Assembly: GCA_948567375.1 (NCBI GenBank) | Contig: OX419759.1 | Location: 34,077,493 to 34,141,492 of the forward strand | Origin: Lunularia cruciata | Lineage: Eukaryota > Streptophyta > Marchantiopsida > Lunulariales > Lunulariaceae | Direction: 5' to 3' | Length of the DNA: 64,000 nucleotides | Part shown: one piece after another, positions 33,530-45,091 of the stretch | Numbering within the stretch: the stretch's first letter is position 1 | Layout of the letters: every line of letters starts with the position of its first letter | The notes under the pieces: model-generated | What the model saw: the letters and a program-made list of their open reading frames with translations, nothing else | Database searches by the model: none | What the model was told of the DNA's origin: nothing | Made by a program: the position numbers and the translations under genes

Positions 33530-35451
33530 TGTCGTGCCTCCGTCTGAGATCTTCTCCAAGTCTGTTCTCTGGTCAACAAGTTCTTGTTCCGCTTCTTCTT
33601 TATTCTTGTCATGAACTAATCACTTCCTTCTCTGTCATTCACCCGGAATCTTTGTTATGTCATTCTCCTGAAACACTCACTGTAAACTCAACTCCTGGAA
33701 GAGGCATTTCTCCTTCTCGAAACTCCATGTCAATTCATGAAGAACTTCCTGCCAGCCCTACTGAATTCCTGAAACTTCTCACTGTGAATTCCTAGAAGAC
33801 ATTTTTCTCAACTTCCAAAACTTCTCACTGCCAACTCTTGGAAGACATTTCTCTCAACTCCCTAAAACTTCATGGAAGACATTTTTCTTAACTCCCGAAA
33901 CTTCTCACTGCCAACTCTTGGAAGACATTTCTCTCAACTCCCAAAAACTTCTCACTGTCAAATCAACTTCTGGAAGAGGCATTCCTCATTCTCAAAAACC
34001 CATGTCAATTCTTCAAGAGCTTGTTGCCAGCCCTACTGAATTCCCAAAACTTCTCACTGTGAACTCCTGGAAGACATTTTTCTCAACTCCCAAAACTTCT
34101 CACTGTGAACTCCTGGAAGACATTTTTCTCAACTCCCAAAACTTCTCACTGCCAACTCTTGGAAGACATTTCTCTCAACTTCCAAAAACTTCTCACTATC
34201 AAATCAACTCCTGGAAGAGGCATTCCTCATTCTCAAAACTCCATGTCAATTCTTGAAGAGCTTCCTGCCAGCCCTATTGAATTCTCAAAACTTCTCATTC
34301 TGAACTCTTGGAAGACATTTTTCTCAACTCCCTAAACTTCTCACTGCCAACTCTTGGAAGACATTTCTCTCAACTCCCAAAAACTTCTCACTGTCAAATC
34401 AACTCTTGCAAGAGGCATTCCTCATTCTTGAAACCCCATGTCAATTATTGAAGAGCTTCCTGCCAACCCTACTGAATTCCCGAAACTTCTCATTGTGAAC
34501 TCCTAGAAGACATTTTTCTCAACTCCCGAAACTTCTCACTGTCAAATCAACTCCTAGAAGAGGCATTCCTCATTCTTGAGACCCCATGTCAATTCCTGAA
34601 GAGCTTCCTGCCAGACCTACTGAATTCCCAAAACTTCTCACTGTGAACTCCTAGAAGACATTTTTCTCAACTCTCGAAACTTCTCATTGCCAACTCTTGG
34701 AAGACATTTCTCTCAACTCCTGAAAACTTCTCACTGTCAAATCAACTCCTGGAAGAGGCATTCCTCATTCTCAAGACCCCATGTCAATTCCTAAAGAGCT
34801 TCCTGCCAGCCCTACTGAATTCCCAAAACTTCCCACTATGAACTCTTGGAAGACATTTTTCTCAACTCCCGAAACTTCTCACTGCCAACTCTTGGAAGAC
34901 ATTTCTCTCAACTCCTGAAAACTTCTCACTGTCCCTGTCACAGCACTAAGGCCCCTCAAAAAATCCCTTTGGCCCTCTTTCTCCCAAAAAGTACCTCTCC
35001 TTCCTTCTTGAACCCTGCTCTTCCTCTCAATACCTATCTCTTTCACATTGGTCCTCCAAAAAAAAACCCTTAGTCCCTTCCAAAATTCAACCCCTTTTCC
35101 AAGCCAACCTATTTCTTGGTATCTCTCTCTTCTTGTCCCAAAACCCTTCATCCAGATCCTGAATCCTCTCTTCTGTCCAACAACTTCCCTTTTTCTCACA
35201 ACTCTTTTTCACACTCTTTTTTTCTAGCAACTAAACCCTCAATACTTCTTCCCCGAAATTTCACTTCCTATCGGTCCTCTCCTTTCTTGAAGAAAAATCC
35301 TTCCTTCCTTAACACAAGAGAAAATCCTTGAGCCTACAGGAACACAAAACAACTACCAGTTTCACCATAGCAAAAACCCTTCAGTTCTCTAACATGAAAA
35401 ATTCACACCAAATGGCACCAATACTATGTGTAGTTTATTTTCCCGATGACA
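33530..35451 (-). repeat. Element C 3' LTR
   Basis: A 1.9-kb LTR in minus orientation, starting TGTCATCGGGAAAATAAA at 35451 and ending GGCACGACA at 33530. It directly follows a purine-rich tract and the C integrase stop, which identifies it as the 3' LTR. The ends resemble those of LTR F (TGTCGTCGGG … CCCCACGACA). Most of the body (33660-34935) is a composite tandem repeat. Left flank is GTTC; the other end of C is cut off by A2, so a target duplication cannot be checked. Confidence 0.8.
33660..34935. repeat. Composite tandem repeat inside C LTR
   Basis: Repeats of about 46 bp containing AACTCTTGGAAGACATTT alternate with a longer element containing GAAGAGGCATTCCTCATTCT, which recurs near 33697, 33971, 34212, 34407, 34556 and 34750 (spacing 149-274 bp). 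The pattern is a higher-order array with variable numbers of the 46-bp subunit. The unit is unrelated to the 33-34 bp unit of the other C-like LTR. Confidence 0.88.
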
Positions 35452-35465
35452 TCCACCCCCACCAA
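35452..35465 (-). other. Polypurine tract of element C
   Basis: TTGGTGGGGGTGGA on the minus strand sits immediately before the LTR start TGTCATCGGG. It would prime second-strand synthesis and fixes the LTR boundary. Confidence 0.75.
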
Positions 35466-35587
35466 TCTTGTGCAGCCACCAGTCTGCACCAGCAAGTCAT
35501 GAGTGTTCAATATCAGCTTTCTTCAGTGGGATCTTCTAAATTGCCTCTAGAGTTGAAGTCACGATCTCTTCCCTCCTTGGTTCCCGA

Positions 35588-36177
35588 TCACCTCTTCAAA
35601 AGTTTAACCCTTTTCCCTGCATATGGCAGATGATATTCAATACCATCTAGCTCTTGCACACTGTAGGTGGCATTCTCGTGAACTTTGGTAACAACAAATG
35701 GGCCATGCCAACGGCGGGCAAACTTCTTGAGGGTCAAATGCTGTATGTCTAGGCTGTTATCAGAAATCAGCACCCAATCCCCTTCACTGATAGGCACTGG
35801 TCGTAGTCAGTGAGTCTTGTCAAAATATACTTTGTTCCTCAGCTGCACTTCCTTCACCTTCTCGCGTGCCACTTGTATTCTCTGTGGTGTTAGGTTAAAG
35901 TGCTTGATTCTGAGCATTATCAATTCCTCTGTAGACACATTATCCTCCCACTGAACAGTTCTCCAACTAATGATGTCCTCTTCCATAGGCATAATAGATA
36001 AGAGCCCTGATACTAATTCAGCAGGCGGCATTCCAATCACTGAGCTGCAAGTTAACCTATCAGCCATAAGCGCTAAGGGCAGCAAATCAGGCCATCTATA
36101 GGTCTCACCTTGGCAAGCCTTCACCAAAGTATTCACTATAGGCGGATGACCTTTCTCACTCTTACGGTGGCTTCCGG
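35588..36177 (-). pseudogene. Element C integrase C-terminal part
   Basis: Read from 36177 down: KSEKGHPPIVNTLVKACQG (catalytic-Glu region is just upstream), WPDLLPLALMADRLTCSSV, then ISEGDWVLISDN, HGPFVVTKV and a stop at 35588. WADR-T--S--G--P-EL and GHPPIV are hallmarks of an integrase lineage I associate mainly with fungal Ty3 elements. A one-base deletion near 36166 and a stop near 35800 break the frame. The upstream half continues at 39222 after LTR F. Confidence 0.82.
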
Positions 36178-39100
36178 TGTCGTCGGGAAAAGGCCAGATG
36201 AGAGTGATGAGGACTGGACAGCAGAGAGTTTTCAAAAAAAAAAAAAAAAAAAAGAATGTCAGATGAGCTTGGTAAGGAGTGGTAGTTGGAAATTTTGTGA
36301 AAGGAACAGAAAAAGGTTTTGCAAAGGACAGGAACAGGAAAAGGTTTTTTGCAAAGGACAAGAACAAAAAAAGGTTTTTTTCCTGCAAAGGAGGAATGAA
36401 GAAGGGAAAAGCAAGAAAACAAGGAAGTCGAGGGGTTTGGGGAGGGACAAGAACAGTTTGAAAGGGGTTTTGGGAATTGGAGGTAAGGTAGGAAGGATCG
36501 AGGGGAAAAAAAGGAAGGGCAAGAGATAGACGGGGGATCGAAAGAGAGAACAGAGGGAGAGCGTGTTACAGCGGAGTTCAGGTTTCAAAGGAGGAAGCAG
36601 GAAAGAGAGAGAGAGGGATCAAATAGGAACAAGGAAACGCAGGGGAGAGAAGGTCATTGACGGAGAGTGATCAAAGAGAGAACTGGGAATAGAAAAGAAA
36701 AAGAAAGAGAAGGAAGGGAAAAACAGAGTTCAGATTTGGAACAAGGGAATAGAGGAGAGAGTTTTGACGAATCGAAGGAGTGTTGTGACAGGACTGGGAA
36801 AAATAAAGAGTTCACAAATCGCATGGAGGGTTTTGAGACTTTTTTTTTTTTGCAGAGTTCAGGTTTCGAAGGAGGAAGCAGGAAAGAGATAGAAGGATCT
36901 AATAAGAACAAGGAAACGCAGGGGAAGGAAGGAGGTGGAAGGGACTGGGTTGATTAGGAAGGGGCTTTGCGTGTATTCTTGGCTCTCCATCTTCATGGTG
37001 AAGGATAATTGGACTGTGCAGAAGTTTCAGCTTCTGTATGTGGATGTACCGGTTGTGTTCAAATCCTCTCCCCGTCCATAGCAAATGCGGGTTCAGATGC
37101 TCTGCTGTGTTTGAACACACGGAAGTCAAATTGCTCACCGTCTAGTTGACTTGTTCTCGACATATGTCGGCTAAGAAGGATTTTGCTACAACGAGATTGT
37201 GAAACAGGCCAGTTTGGGTCCCTGTGGTTGATGAATGTGGAGGAAGTAGACAAGAACTGGGTATCGTTGGGTGTTAGATTCTAGGGTCATGTAGGAAGAT
37301 CCCGCGTTTCTCTCCTGGGCCGAAAGGGAAGTTGGCAAGGTTGGTCAGGAGTTGAGTTTTCACAGTGAGAAGGACTGCCAGTTTTGGGAAATGAGGAGAA
37401 GAGCTTCTGGAAAGTGCGGGGGATTTCGAGAGAAACAGGAGGGAAGTGAGGGAGAAATATCGAAAGTGAAAAGATCTGCCAAATTTCGGGAAATGAGGAA
37501 GAGAGTTTCGAGAAAGTGCAAGGGATCTCGAGAGAAACAGTAGGGAAGTGAGGGAGAAATATCGAAAGTGAAAAGATCTGCCAAATTTCGGAAAATGAGG
37601 AGGAGAGTTTCGGGAAAATGCAGAGGATTTCGAGAGAAGACAGTAGGGAAGTATTGAGAATTATCAAAAGGTAAGAAGGGGTGCCAGTTTTCCGGAAATC
37701 AAGAGAGGAGTTTCAGAGAGAGGAAGTTGTAGAAGATTTTGAGAAAAGAACAGTAGAGTTTCAGGAAGTTTGCAGAGGATTTTTGAGAGAAGTGGCAGAA
37801 ATATTAGTGAGAGGAAAGACTGAGGGTGTTCAGAAAATCCCAGAGAGTTTCAAGAGAGAAAGTTGCATAAAAGGTTGCAGAAATTTTTGAGAAGAAGGAG
37901 ACAGAGGGTTTTGAATTTTGGCAGAGAGCAGTAAGTAGCAACGGGAGAAGAAGGATAGAAAGGAAACGGAATTGGAATGACAAGGGAATAAACAAAAGGG
38001 TCTAGAGAGTAGGGAGTGGAGGATCGTGGAGACAGGAAGGAGTGAGGTATCATGGAGTCAGAAGAAAGGAAGAGAATTACAGAAAATACAGAAAGAAGTG
38101 AAAGATTGTGGAGGCAAAGAATCAAGAGAAGGCATTTCGAGTTTGACAAAGTGCAGTAAGGTTCAAGTTGGGAGGAAGCCCTGTGCATCGGTGATTTAGT
38201 CAGCGGAGGCCTTGTGAGTTAGTTTCTGGAACATGTATGTTGAAGAGATGGATTTCTGCAGGCAAATTGGGAGCAGAGCAGAGGATGAGATGAAAGCAAT
38301 AGGTTTCAAAATGGCTATCTATTGATGATGCTGAGTTAGTTTGAGAACACGGTGCATACAAGTGCCGGATCTTCTTGTCTTTTGGCGCGGTGGGCAGTTC
38401 CTTGTAGAAGATTTGGAAGCGACTTTAGGTTTGACCCGCCAATCCAGGGAGTAAGAAAGATTAATTTGGTGATGGTGAGACCGGGAGGACCGATCGATGG
38501 ACCTGCAATAGCTTAAGTTGGATTATTTCTGGATCGAGTGAATTGTGGGACTGGAGGACCAGTGAGAGGAGTTTCTTAGTTTTTTTGTTGCAGTGTATTG
38601 TCATCTGCCGTTGTCGTAGTGCATTCTCTTGTCTTACTGTCATCAAACCAGATTGAGTTCTTGGAGTGTTATTTGCGGTTTCATACAGTATATATCATGG
38701 GAAATGTGTTTGAGCAAATTTGATCAGTGCATTGGCTTGGATTTATTGGGAGCACTAGAATGAGGAGGAGCAGCAAGTGTGCTGCTGCGGCTTGAGTTTC
38801 TCCAATGGGACTGAAGCAAGAACTGAAGCGGATTTTATCGGAAAACCAATAGAAGCAAGCACAAACTCGCGAGCGAGAGCAGATCCTTGTGTTGTTGTAC
38901 TTCCTGGGGCCTCGTCTTACTGAGGCCAGACCTGGAAAATGAGTGATCTTATCGTATGAAGGGGAGAGATGGGAGTGACGGTGATTGACTGCTGCTGCTT
39001 GGGACAGATCATTCTCTCTGGAAGATCAGTCTGGGCCAGAACTGCAAAACCCACCAGACCCAAAACATATTAAAGCCGAGGATAATAGACCAACCAAGAG

Positions 39101-39221
39101 ATCAAGAATAATGAGCCGAGACTAATAATAGACGGTACAAGAAGGAAAAAACACTCCAAAAGCCTAAGCGCAGGCAGCCAGGTGCCCAGCGCAATCTCGA
39201 GACCATACGATCCCCACGACA
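36178..39221 (+). repeat. Solo LTR F (C-related), GA-rich
   Basis: A 3.0-kb solo LTR with perfect short inverted ends TGTCGT … ACGACA, plus orientation, inserted in C integrase. Flanks are TCCGG (36173-36177) and CCGGA (39222-39226), so CCGG is duplicated; removing the LTR and one CCGG rejoins the integrase codons for AYNPEA. The body is GA-rich, with a 20-base A run at 36234-36253, a ~280-bp duplication (36566-36650 and 36855-36935) and about 3.3 copies of a ~102-bp repeat (37377-37700). Open stretches inside are compositional, not genes. Confidence 0.87.
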
Positions 39222-39629
39222 CCGGATTGTAGGCAATAGTCAAGTTCAGTTTGTTGTTGAACTTAGCAAAGAAGTCAGCTGCTTCCCTTGCATCCAACTC
39301 ACCTCAATCTGCCCTCATCCGGTAGAAACATCTGTGCTTGGCAATGATATCCTCTAAGACAAACCGACACACCCCTCTTGGGTATGTGTAGACAACAATG
39401 CTCTTCCTTCCACATAATTAGACAAGTCTTCCCTAGCTAGTACTAGATATTTAGCTCCTCGGACTCCTAAAGGCATATGAACCAAGTCCAAAACCCATTG
39501 AAAATGGAGATTCAGCGCATAAGTAGGTTTCAAACCATCTATGTGCCTTACCTTGGAGTAGATCTGACAGATTTCACAGGTTTCCACATACCGCCATACC
39601 TTTGTATAAATACTTGGCCACCAGTACAA
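39222..39629 (-). pseudogene. Element C integrase zinc domain and core
   Basis: Minus strand: MYWWPSIYTKVWRYVETC and CEICQIYSK close the zinc domain; LDLVHMPLGVRGAKYLVLAR is the first catalytic-Asp region, where plant integrases normally read WDFVGP…YILV; LNLTIAYNP leads to the insertion point of LTR F. Stops lie near 39300-39355. VHMP and AREDLSNYVEGRAL again match the fungal-type lineage. Confidence 0.82.
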
Positions 39630-39770
39630 ACCCCAGATGCGCTCGTATGTACCCTAAACCCCACGATGTCCGGCAGCATCCGCATCATGCGACTCTTGTA
39701 GCACTCTTTGCTTTGTCTCCTCATCTCCCAACACTCTCAGTGGAACTCCAGAGCTGCCCTTGGGCCTTTG

Positions 39771-40322
39771 CTAGAGATACCCGTCCTTCATCAAGAATTT
39801 TTTGGATCTCCTTCTAATCTTCTCAAATTCTTCCCTGGTCCATTCGGAGTTCTTCTCTAGTGAACTAAGATACTTCCCAACCACCAGAAGATCATCCTTG
39901 TACAGTTCTTCTCTAAAGGGTAAGTTCAAGTCCAGCTCATGCACATCCACCATATAGTCATTTTCAGATCCTTTGTAACATGCTCTAGACAACATATCTG
40001 CCACTAGATTGTCCTTCCCAGCTATGTACCTTAGCTCTAGATTAAACATCTGAATGAATGCTATCCAATGCAACATGGCAATGTCTGGAGTGTCACAGTT
40101 GGCAACAATTCCAAGCAGTGGCAAGCAATCTGTCTCTAGAATGACAAAGGTCCCTATTATGCAGTTTCTATCTTGTCGTAGCGCTATCTTGGCACCCCAC
40201 AATTCCCATTTGATCTGAGGGTACCTCCGCTGCCGTTCCGTGAAGATCCTTGCTCCAAACCTTGCTGCCATTCTCGTCATCTTGGCCCATAGCCCAACCA
40301 GCAGCATAGGGACTTGAGTCAA
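39771..40322 (-). pseudogene. Element C RNase H
   Basis: RNase H part of C pol, overlapping in a shifted frame with the 3' end of the RT piece. VMVDSSPYAAGWAMGQ (in the RT frame, about 40260-40320) is the first-Asp strand; further on ETDCLPLLGIV is the Asp strand equivalent to TDHKAL, and VADMLSRACYK is the last. DSSPYAAGWAMGQ and ETDCLPLLG are characteristic of the fungal-type clade. At least one frameshift, near 40200. Confidence 0.82.
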
Positions 40323-41236
40323 CCATAACTATAATTGGTCGTCCACAGTGGTAGTCAAGCGGGTGGAGCACAAGCAGGTTCTGCAGCGCTTTCTTCAATT
40401 TTGCCATAGCAACCGAATGTTCCGGTCTCCAAACAAACCTGATCCTTTTCCTCAAAAGCTGGTAGAGCGGCTCTGCAACATGACCAAAGTGCGGAATCCA
40501 GATATGGTAGAAAACACATGCCCCTAAAAACCTTCTTACCTCCTCAATTGAGGAACAGTCCTTGATCTTCCCTATTATGTCCACCTTCTCCAAATTTGGC
40601 TTCCTCCCATGCGAGCCACATAGGTGTCCCACCACAAGGATTTCTCCAAGTCCAAATGCCAACTTCTCTCTAGAGAGACTCACCCCTACTTCCATCAACC
40701 TTCTTAGTATCACTTCCACATCCTAAATATGATTTATGACAAACCTCCTAATACCTCCATCCATCAAAGTTTCATCCTTCTCGCTCTTTATGCAACCCTT
40801 GACAGGACTATCATCCAAGAATGGATGGGTCTTCTTAGGGATAAAAGACTGCAGAATCCGATTCATAGCTTTTTGCATATGCGCCATAGAGTTAGTATCC
40901 CCCATTGGGAGAGTGCACATACGCATCAATCCTAATGGTGTTCGCATCGTGGTTATGTCTCGGCTCCCTTCAGCAAGCTAAAACTGATCATAACCTGAAT
41001 ACAAATCTCCTATAGAGTAGATTTCCCTCCCTACAAACTCCTAAGTGAACTCATCCACAGCTGGTCCTACACCATAATTCTGGATTGTTACCTTATTTGG
41101 CGGTTGCATATCCTATATGAACCGCAACTTATCGTTCTTCTTCCGGACGATGAACCAGCAATTGAGTATGGTGCTTCTGATGATTCTAAAATCTTTGCCT
41201 AAACTTTCTCCTTCAATAGTTTAGGGAAGCGGAGAA
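40168..41236 (-). pseudogene. Element C reverse transcriptase
   Basis: Minus strand. Around 41090-41140 FIVRKKNDKLRFIQDMQP is the entry strand; 40723-40947 carries TPLGLMRMCTLPMGDTNSM and the active site HPFLDDSPVKGC (both Asp present, codons at about 40809-40814); 40168-40719 carries REKLAFGLGEILVVGHLCG, GRKPNLEKVDIIGKI and RFLGACVFYHIWI. LDD-PVKG and GRKPNPEKVD are motifs of Ty3 elements known mostly from fungi, and differ from all other families in this window (which have FIDDFCVYG). A TAA near 40722 separates the two main pieces. Confidence 0.85.
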
Positions 41237-41965
41237 CTAGGGCAGAAGCGCCTTTGGCATTGGTATTGGTCTCAAATCCCATGGTACATGCAGAACCATG
41301 AAAATTATCATTGGTGTGATTTCTTGCGGGTTCACACACCCAATCTCCTTGATCTTGAAAGCAAAAGCTTTCCCGCACTTCCCAATCATTTCCTTAAATG
41401 CACGGCGCTCAACCTTTATGAGCAAACCATCCCCTCTGACTGTAAGCTCATCCAAGGTCTCTTTAGTAAACAAATGACTGATAGCCTTTTCCTGTCTCAG
41501 TCTTGGTTCCTCTCTAGTCCTACGCAACAATTCAGAAGCATCCAATGGTAATGGGACAGCAATAGGACAAACCTTTTTGTCAACTATTTTGTACTTAGTG
41601 TTACATCTCACTTCATGAACCAACTCTGAAAGTGTTTCATGAAGCTCCCTTCCTATTTCAATCAGGGGTTCTCCTTTTTCCATCGCCCCAATCACCTCCT
41701 GGACTGCCCTGCCTTCTCCCCAATCCTCCAACACTCCAATGATAGTCTTGCTATCATCCATTTCCTTTGTTGTCTTCAGAACTCTTTCTTTCCCTTTCAT
41801 TTTTCTCTGCAAAATTCCCGAGGCGCTCCATACGTGTGCAAAGCAAACAGTTCTACCACTCAGGATTCACACATAGGTCCTATCAAAATAGTATTCCTCA
41901 CTGAACTCTCACGGTGGGATGTAACATATGGCACCTTGTCCTCCCACCTTCTCTAACAAGACGCC
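41237..41965 (-). pseudogene. Element C protease-RT linker
   Basis: Open for 191 codons at 41237-41812 (minus). The end reads ITPMIIFMVLHVPWDLRPIP, the stretch that leads into RT in this clade (HVPW--RPIPIP). The start of the segment is Lys/Glu-rich without motif. At 41965 the coding region is cut by a B solo LTR; the protease continues on the other side at 45092. Confidence 0.78.
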
Positions 41966-44900
41966 TGTGACAACCCGGCAAATATCACGTTTGCGGTAAT
42001 CGGGTAAGTAAAGTTCATTCCCGTAGAGATACAAGTCAAAATTGGTCAAATACAAAGCAAAGTAACAATTTAGTTCTTCTTGGTTGCGTCTTTAATCTCT
42101 CAGGTAGAAACCACACCCAGAAGAGAGTAACAAGCATTGATTCGCAGTCTTGTCACGAATTCACACTCCTTAATCACAAATCCTTCAATTCTTTCCAAAC
42201 AATCTTGATTGTGATGATTCAGGCTCTCCCAAAAATGGCACTTCACTACAAAACGACTTCACCTTAGAATTGTGTTCCACCCCTCCACTAAAGGCACAAC
42301 TTCCTTGATCGAAATTGCTTCACATCAACTTCGCAATGCACACAAATGCAGAATACTACCAACACTACAATTCCTCTCAGATCTGTCAAGGCATTGCTTC
42401 GATTGCACTTCACTTAGGATCAAACACACAGAATGAAGATCAAGGTTGCGGAATCCAACATCCAACAAGCACTCTGACTTGCACCTTGAATTTCTCCAAA
42501 CACTCACAAACACAATTGCAAAGTTGATACTCGGAATCAAACTCAAGCAACGAGCACTGCTTCACAGCACTTCACTTTATCTATTCTTAGAAATAATGAG
42601 CATTGAACAACATTTGACTGCGAATGCCACTCTTAAGTAGTGAATCAATTGACAGTTCTAACAACTATACCGTTTCTACAACAATTGTTCTAACCTGCAT
42701 ATCCAAAATGACAATACACCTCTTCATATCTGCCCCTTCAAATCTCAAATCGGTTACCACTACGATCCGATGTCTACATCGTCATTGTCTTTCAAACCCG
42801 AACCCGAAGTAATCTTACTTCCTACTACATTTTCCTCGGGTTTCAGATCTTCTACTTCTTCTACCAGATCAAGCAATTCTCTTTCCTAATCTGAAATTCC
42901 ACTAGTGTGTAATCTATCTAACTCCTTATCTCCCGACCCACTCTTCTCTAATGTCTCTGAGGGCAACTCCAAAGACATTTGGACTCCTATGTTATCTACT
43001 TCAGGTTTTGCTTTAACATCTTTCCGAAGTTTTTCTAGCTCTACTTTCACTAAGTCTAATCTAATGGAAATGTTATCCTCTACCTCCAAAACCTTTCTAT
43101 CTACACGAGTTTTTAATTTTATTAACAAGGCGTTCATCTCCGTGTCCTTCGCTTGTCTTTGCCTCGTCTCCTGCACCAACAACTTCAACTCGTGCAGACG
43201 CACTTCTTCAATTCGAACGCTGGCTTTTGTACTTAACATCGCATTCACCCTGAGGACTATCTCCTTCAATGGCTCCAATCTTGTCTTGCTTTCTTGTTCC
43301 CAATCTGCAAGCCATTCCTCTCTATACATCGCCAACTCTTCCTTGAACTCGGCTTTCACCGCTTCCTTCTCTTTCTCCTTCTGGACAACCTTCTCTTCTT
43401 GATTACGAAGTAACTCTCGTAATCTCTCTTCTTCTCTATATCGCGCAGCCAACTCTCGTTGCCAAAGTTGCTTCTTCTCCTCCATACTCTCCATCACTAT
43501 ATCAAGCTCTTGATCATTTGTTGCTACCCTCGCCATAGCATGAATAAGCTCTACTCTTGAATCAGCAAATTGCTCGTATCTCTGCTCTCTAGTGTCAGCT
43601 CAGGTTCCTCCTCATGTTCCGAGTCCTCCATTTTGAGCTTGGCCTTGCCTTCTGAGTCTTCATCTTCTGACTCAATTACCACCATTCCTCACCTTGGGTT
43701 ACTTCTCTGCATCTTCCGAGGTTTCTTGTTTTCTTCGGCCTCTGCTTGCCGAGTCCTCTTCTTCGTCGGGGTACTTACTACGACCTCCACATTTTTCCCC
43801 GTCTTCGTGTAGTAGTCATCCGTGCTCCGGATTTGGAGAATGTATTGCTGCTCCTTGACATCGATCTCCTTTTGCACATCAGGATGGAAGTGCAACACCA
43901 TCTAATTTCGTTCCGCCGAGTTCAGCAAATTGAGCCCGAGGTAGAAGTGTGTTGCAAATGGCACAATGTAATGTGGATGCGACTTATCCCACAGATTCCA
44001 CACCATCTGCCTCGTTCTCTTGTGAAAACACCTCGCCCAATTTATAGGCTCTCCTGGAAACAACTTATGGAAGAACACCGCTTGGTGTTTCATCACATAA
44101 GTTGTTCTCTCCGGCTTCGGGATTGCCATCAAAGCACTCACAATTCCTCTCTTGATAGGGTCTTTGTAACTTTCTACCTTGTACCCATTCTTTGTTCTCT
44201 TTGACGAGAAGGCATCTCTCACCTCCTGAGTCTCTTGGGCTATCTCTCCTTTCCCCAAGAACGTGGCTCCTTGCTCCGAGCACACCTCCTTCCCAAGTAC
44301 CAATCTCCAATCCGACTTTGTCCAGCAAGCTGGATTTCCTCTCTTCCCTTCTTCCTTGGGTCCATCAAGACACTTACTCTCGATGATCTCTGTCATGAAT
44401 CCTGGAAAACTTACGTTCCAGTTCCATGCCAGAAATGTGATCCAAAGTCGGCTCAATACTTTGATCCTCGCTACCACATCTAATCTCCAAATTGCATGAT
44501 TTTTCACTGCAAATTCGGAGTTCTTCTTCCCTCCTCCCATCTCTTTTGCTTTCTCACTTTCTCTCAATTTCACTCTCACGACTTCTCCCTTGCGCACTAA
44601 CACGAGCCCAACTCTATTTCCCTTTCCCCGATCACCTGCAAGACGACTCCTCAACGGCGAAGGAAAATTGCTTGACATTTCGTCGTTGCAGTTTCAATTT
44701 TTATAGAGTTGCACTTCTTTGTCTTCCGTCACTTTGAGTTTCTACCAAGAAATCACACCTCCGGCATGCACCTGTCACTGTCAATCAACCTTCGCGCGTA
44801 TGAGCCGCCAGTTTTGAAACGGCCTCTTCTTGAATTTCTTGCCTCGACAAAAGGTTGTTAGACTGTCTTTGCCTCGGGTTGAGCTCCCCCCGATCCGAAG

Positions 44901-45091
44901 ACAATTTACTTTGTATTGTATGCTGACAGGGCATTTCCGAGTACTTTGCCTTATGACCCAAAGTCACTTTACTTTGGGTTTCAACCCGAAGACTCTTTTC
45001 TTTGCCTTCTTCGGCCATACAGGCGCAATCTGACTTCTCTATACACTTCTTCTCCTTTATTGTGAAAAAAACAAAAAATGTGGACACCACA
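41966..45091 (-). repeat. Solo LTR of family B (long type, internally deleted)
   Basis: A 3.1-kb solo LTR in minus orientation, plus-strand ends TGTGACAACCCGG and TGTCCACA-type GGACACCACA. ACGCC directly precedes (41961-41965) and directly follows it (45092-45096), a perfect 5-bp target duplication. It is collinear with the 3.8-kb LTR at 8508-12295 except for a deletion of about 0.65 kb in the middle of the LTR reading frame (equivalent to about 10020-10680). TATA box at 44698-44705. It lies between the protease and RT of element C. Confidence 0.94.
42886..44678 (-). pseudogene. Second copy of LTR-borne reading frame
   Basis: Homologue of 8923-11499. From ATG 44678 it is open for 258 codons, until one TGG changed to TAG (43902-43904), then open again (43689-43901 and beyond). 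After the ~0.65-kb deletion it resumes at 43536-42886 with MARVATNDQELDIVMES and the coiled-coil part. The first 250 residues are therefore intact here while damaged in the other copy. Similar text: MSSNFPSPLRSRL, GGGKKNSEFAVKNHAI, HQAVFFHKLFPGEPINWAR. No known domain recognised. Confidence 0.72.

Noticed and set aside
33918-34335. Repetitive open frames with ETFFSTPKTSH-type repeats
   Set aside because: They come from the 46-bp tandem repeat within the C LTR, not a repeat protein; overlapping frames are equally open.
36234-36253. Poly(A) tail of a processed retrocopy or LINE
   Set aside because: The 20-base A run lies 56 bp inside LTR F, with LTR sequence on both sides and no duplication around it, so it is a simple homopolymer.
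36178-39221. Host gene or promoter in the GA-rich region
   Set aside because: The segment is bounded by TGTCGT/ACGACA inverted ends and a CCGG duplication inside C integrase, so it is a solo LTR; its open stretches are compositional.
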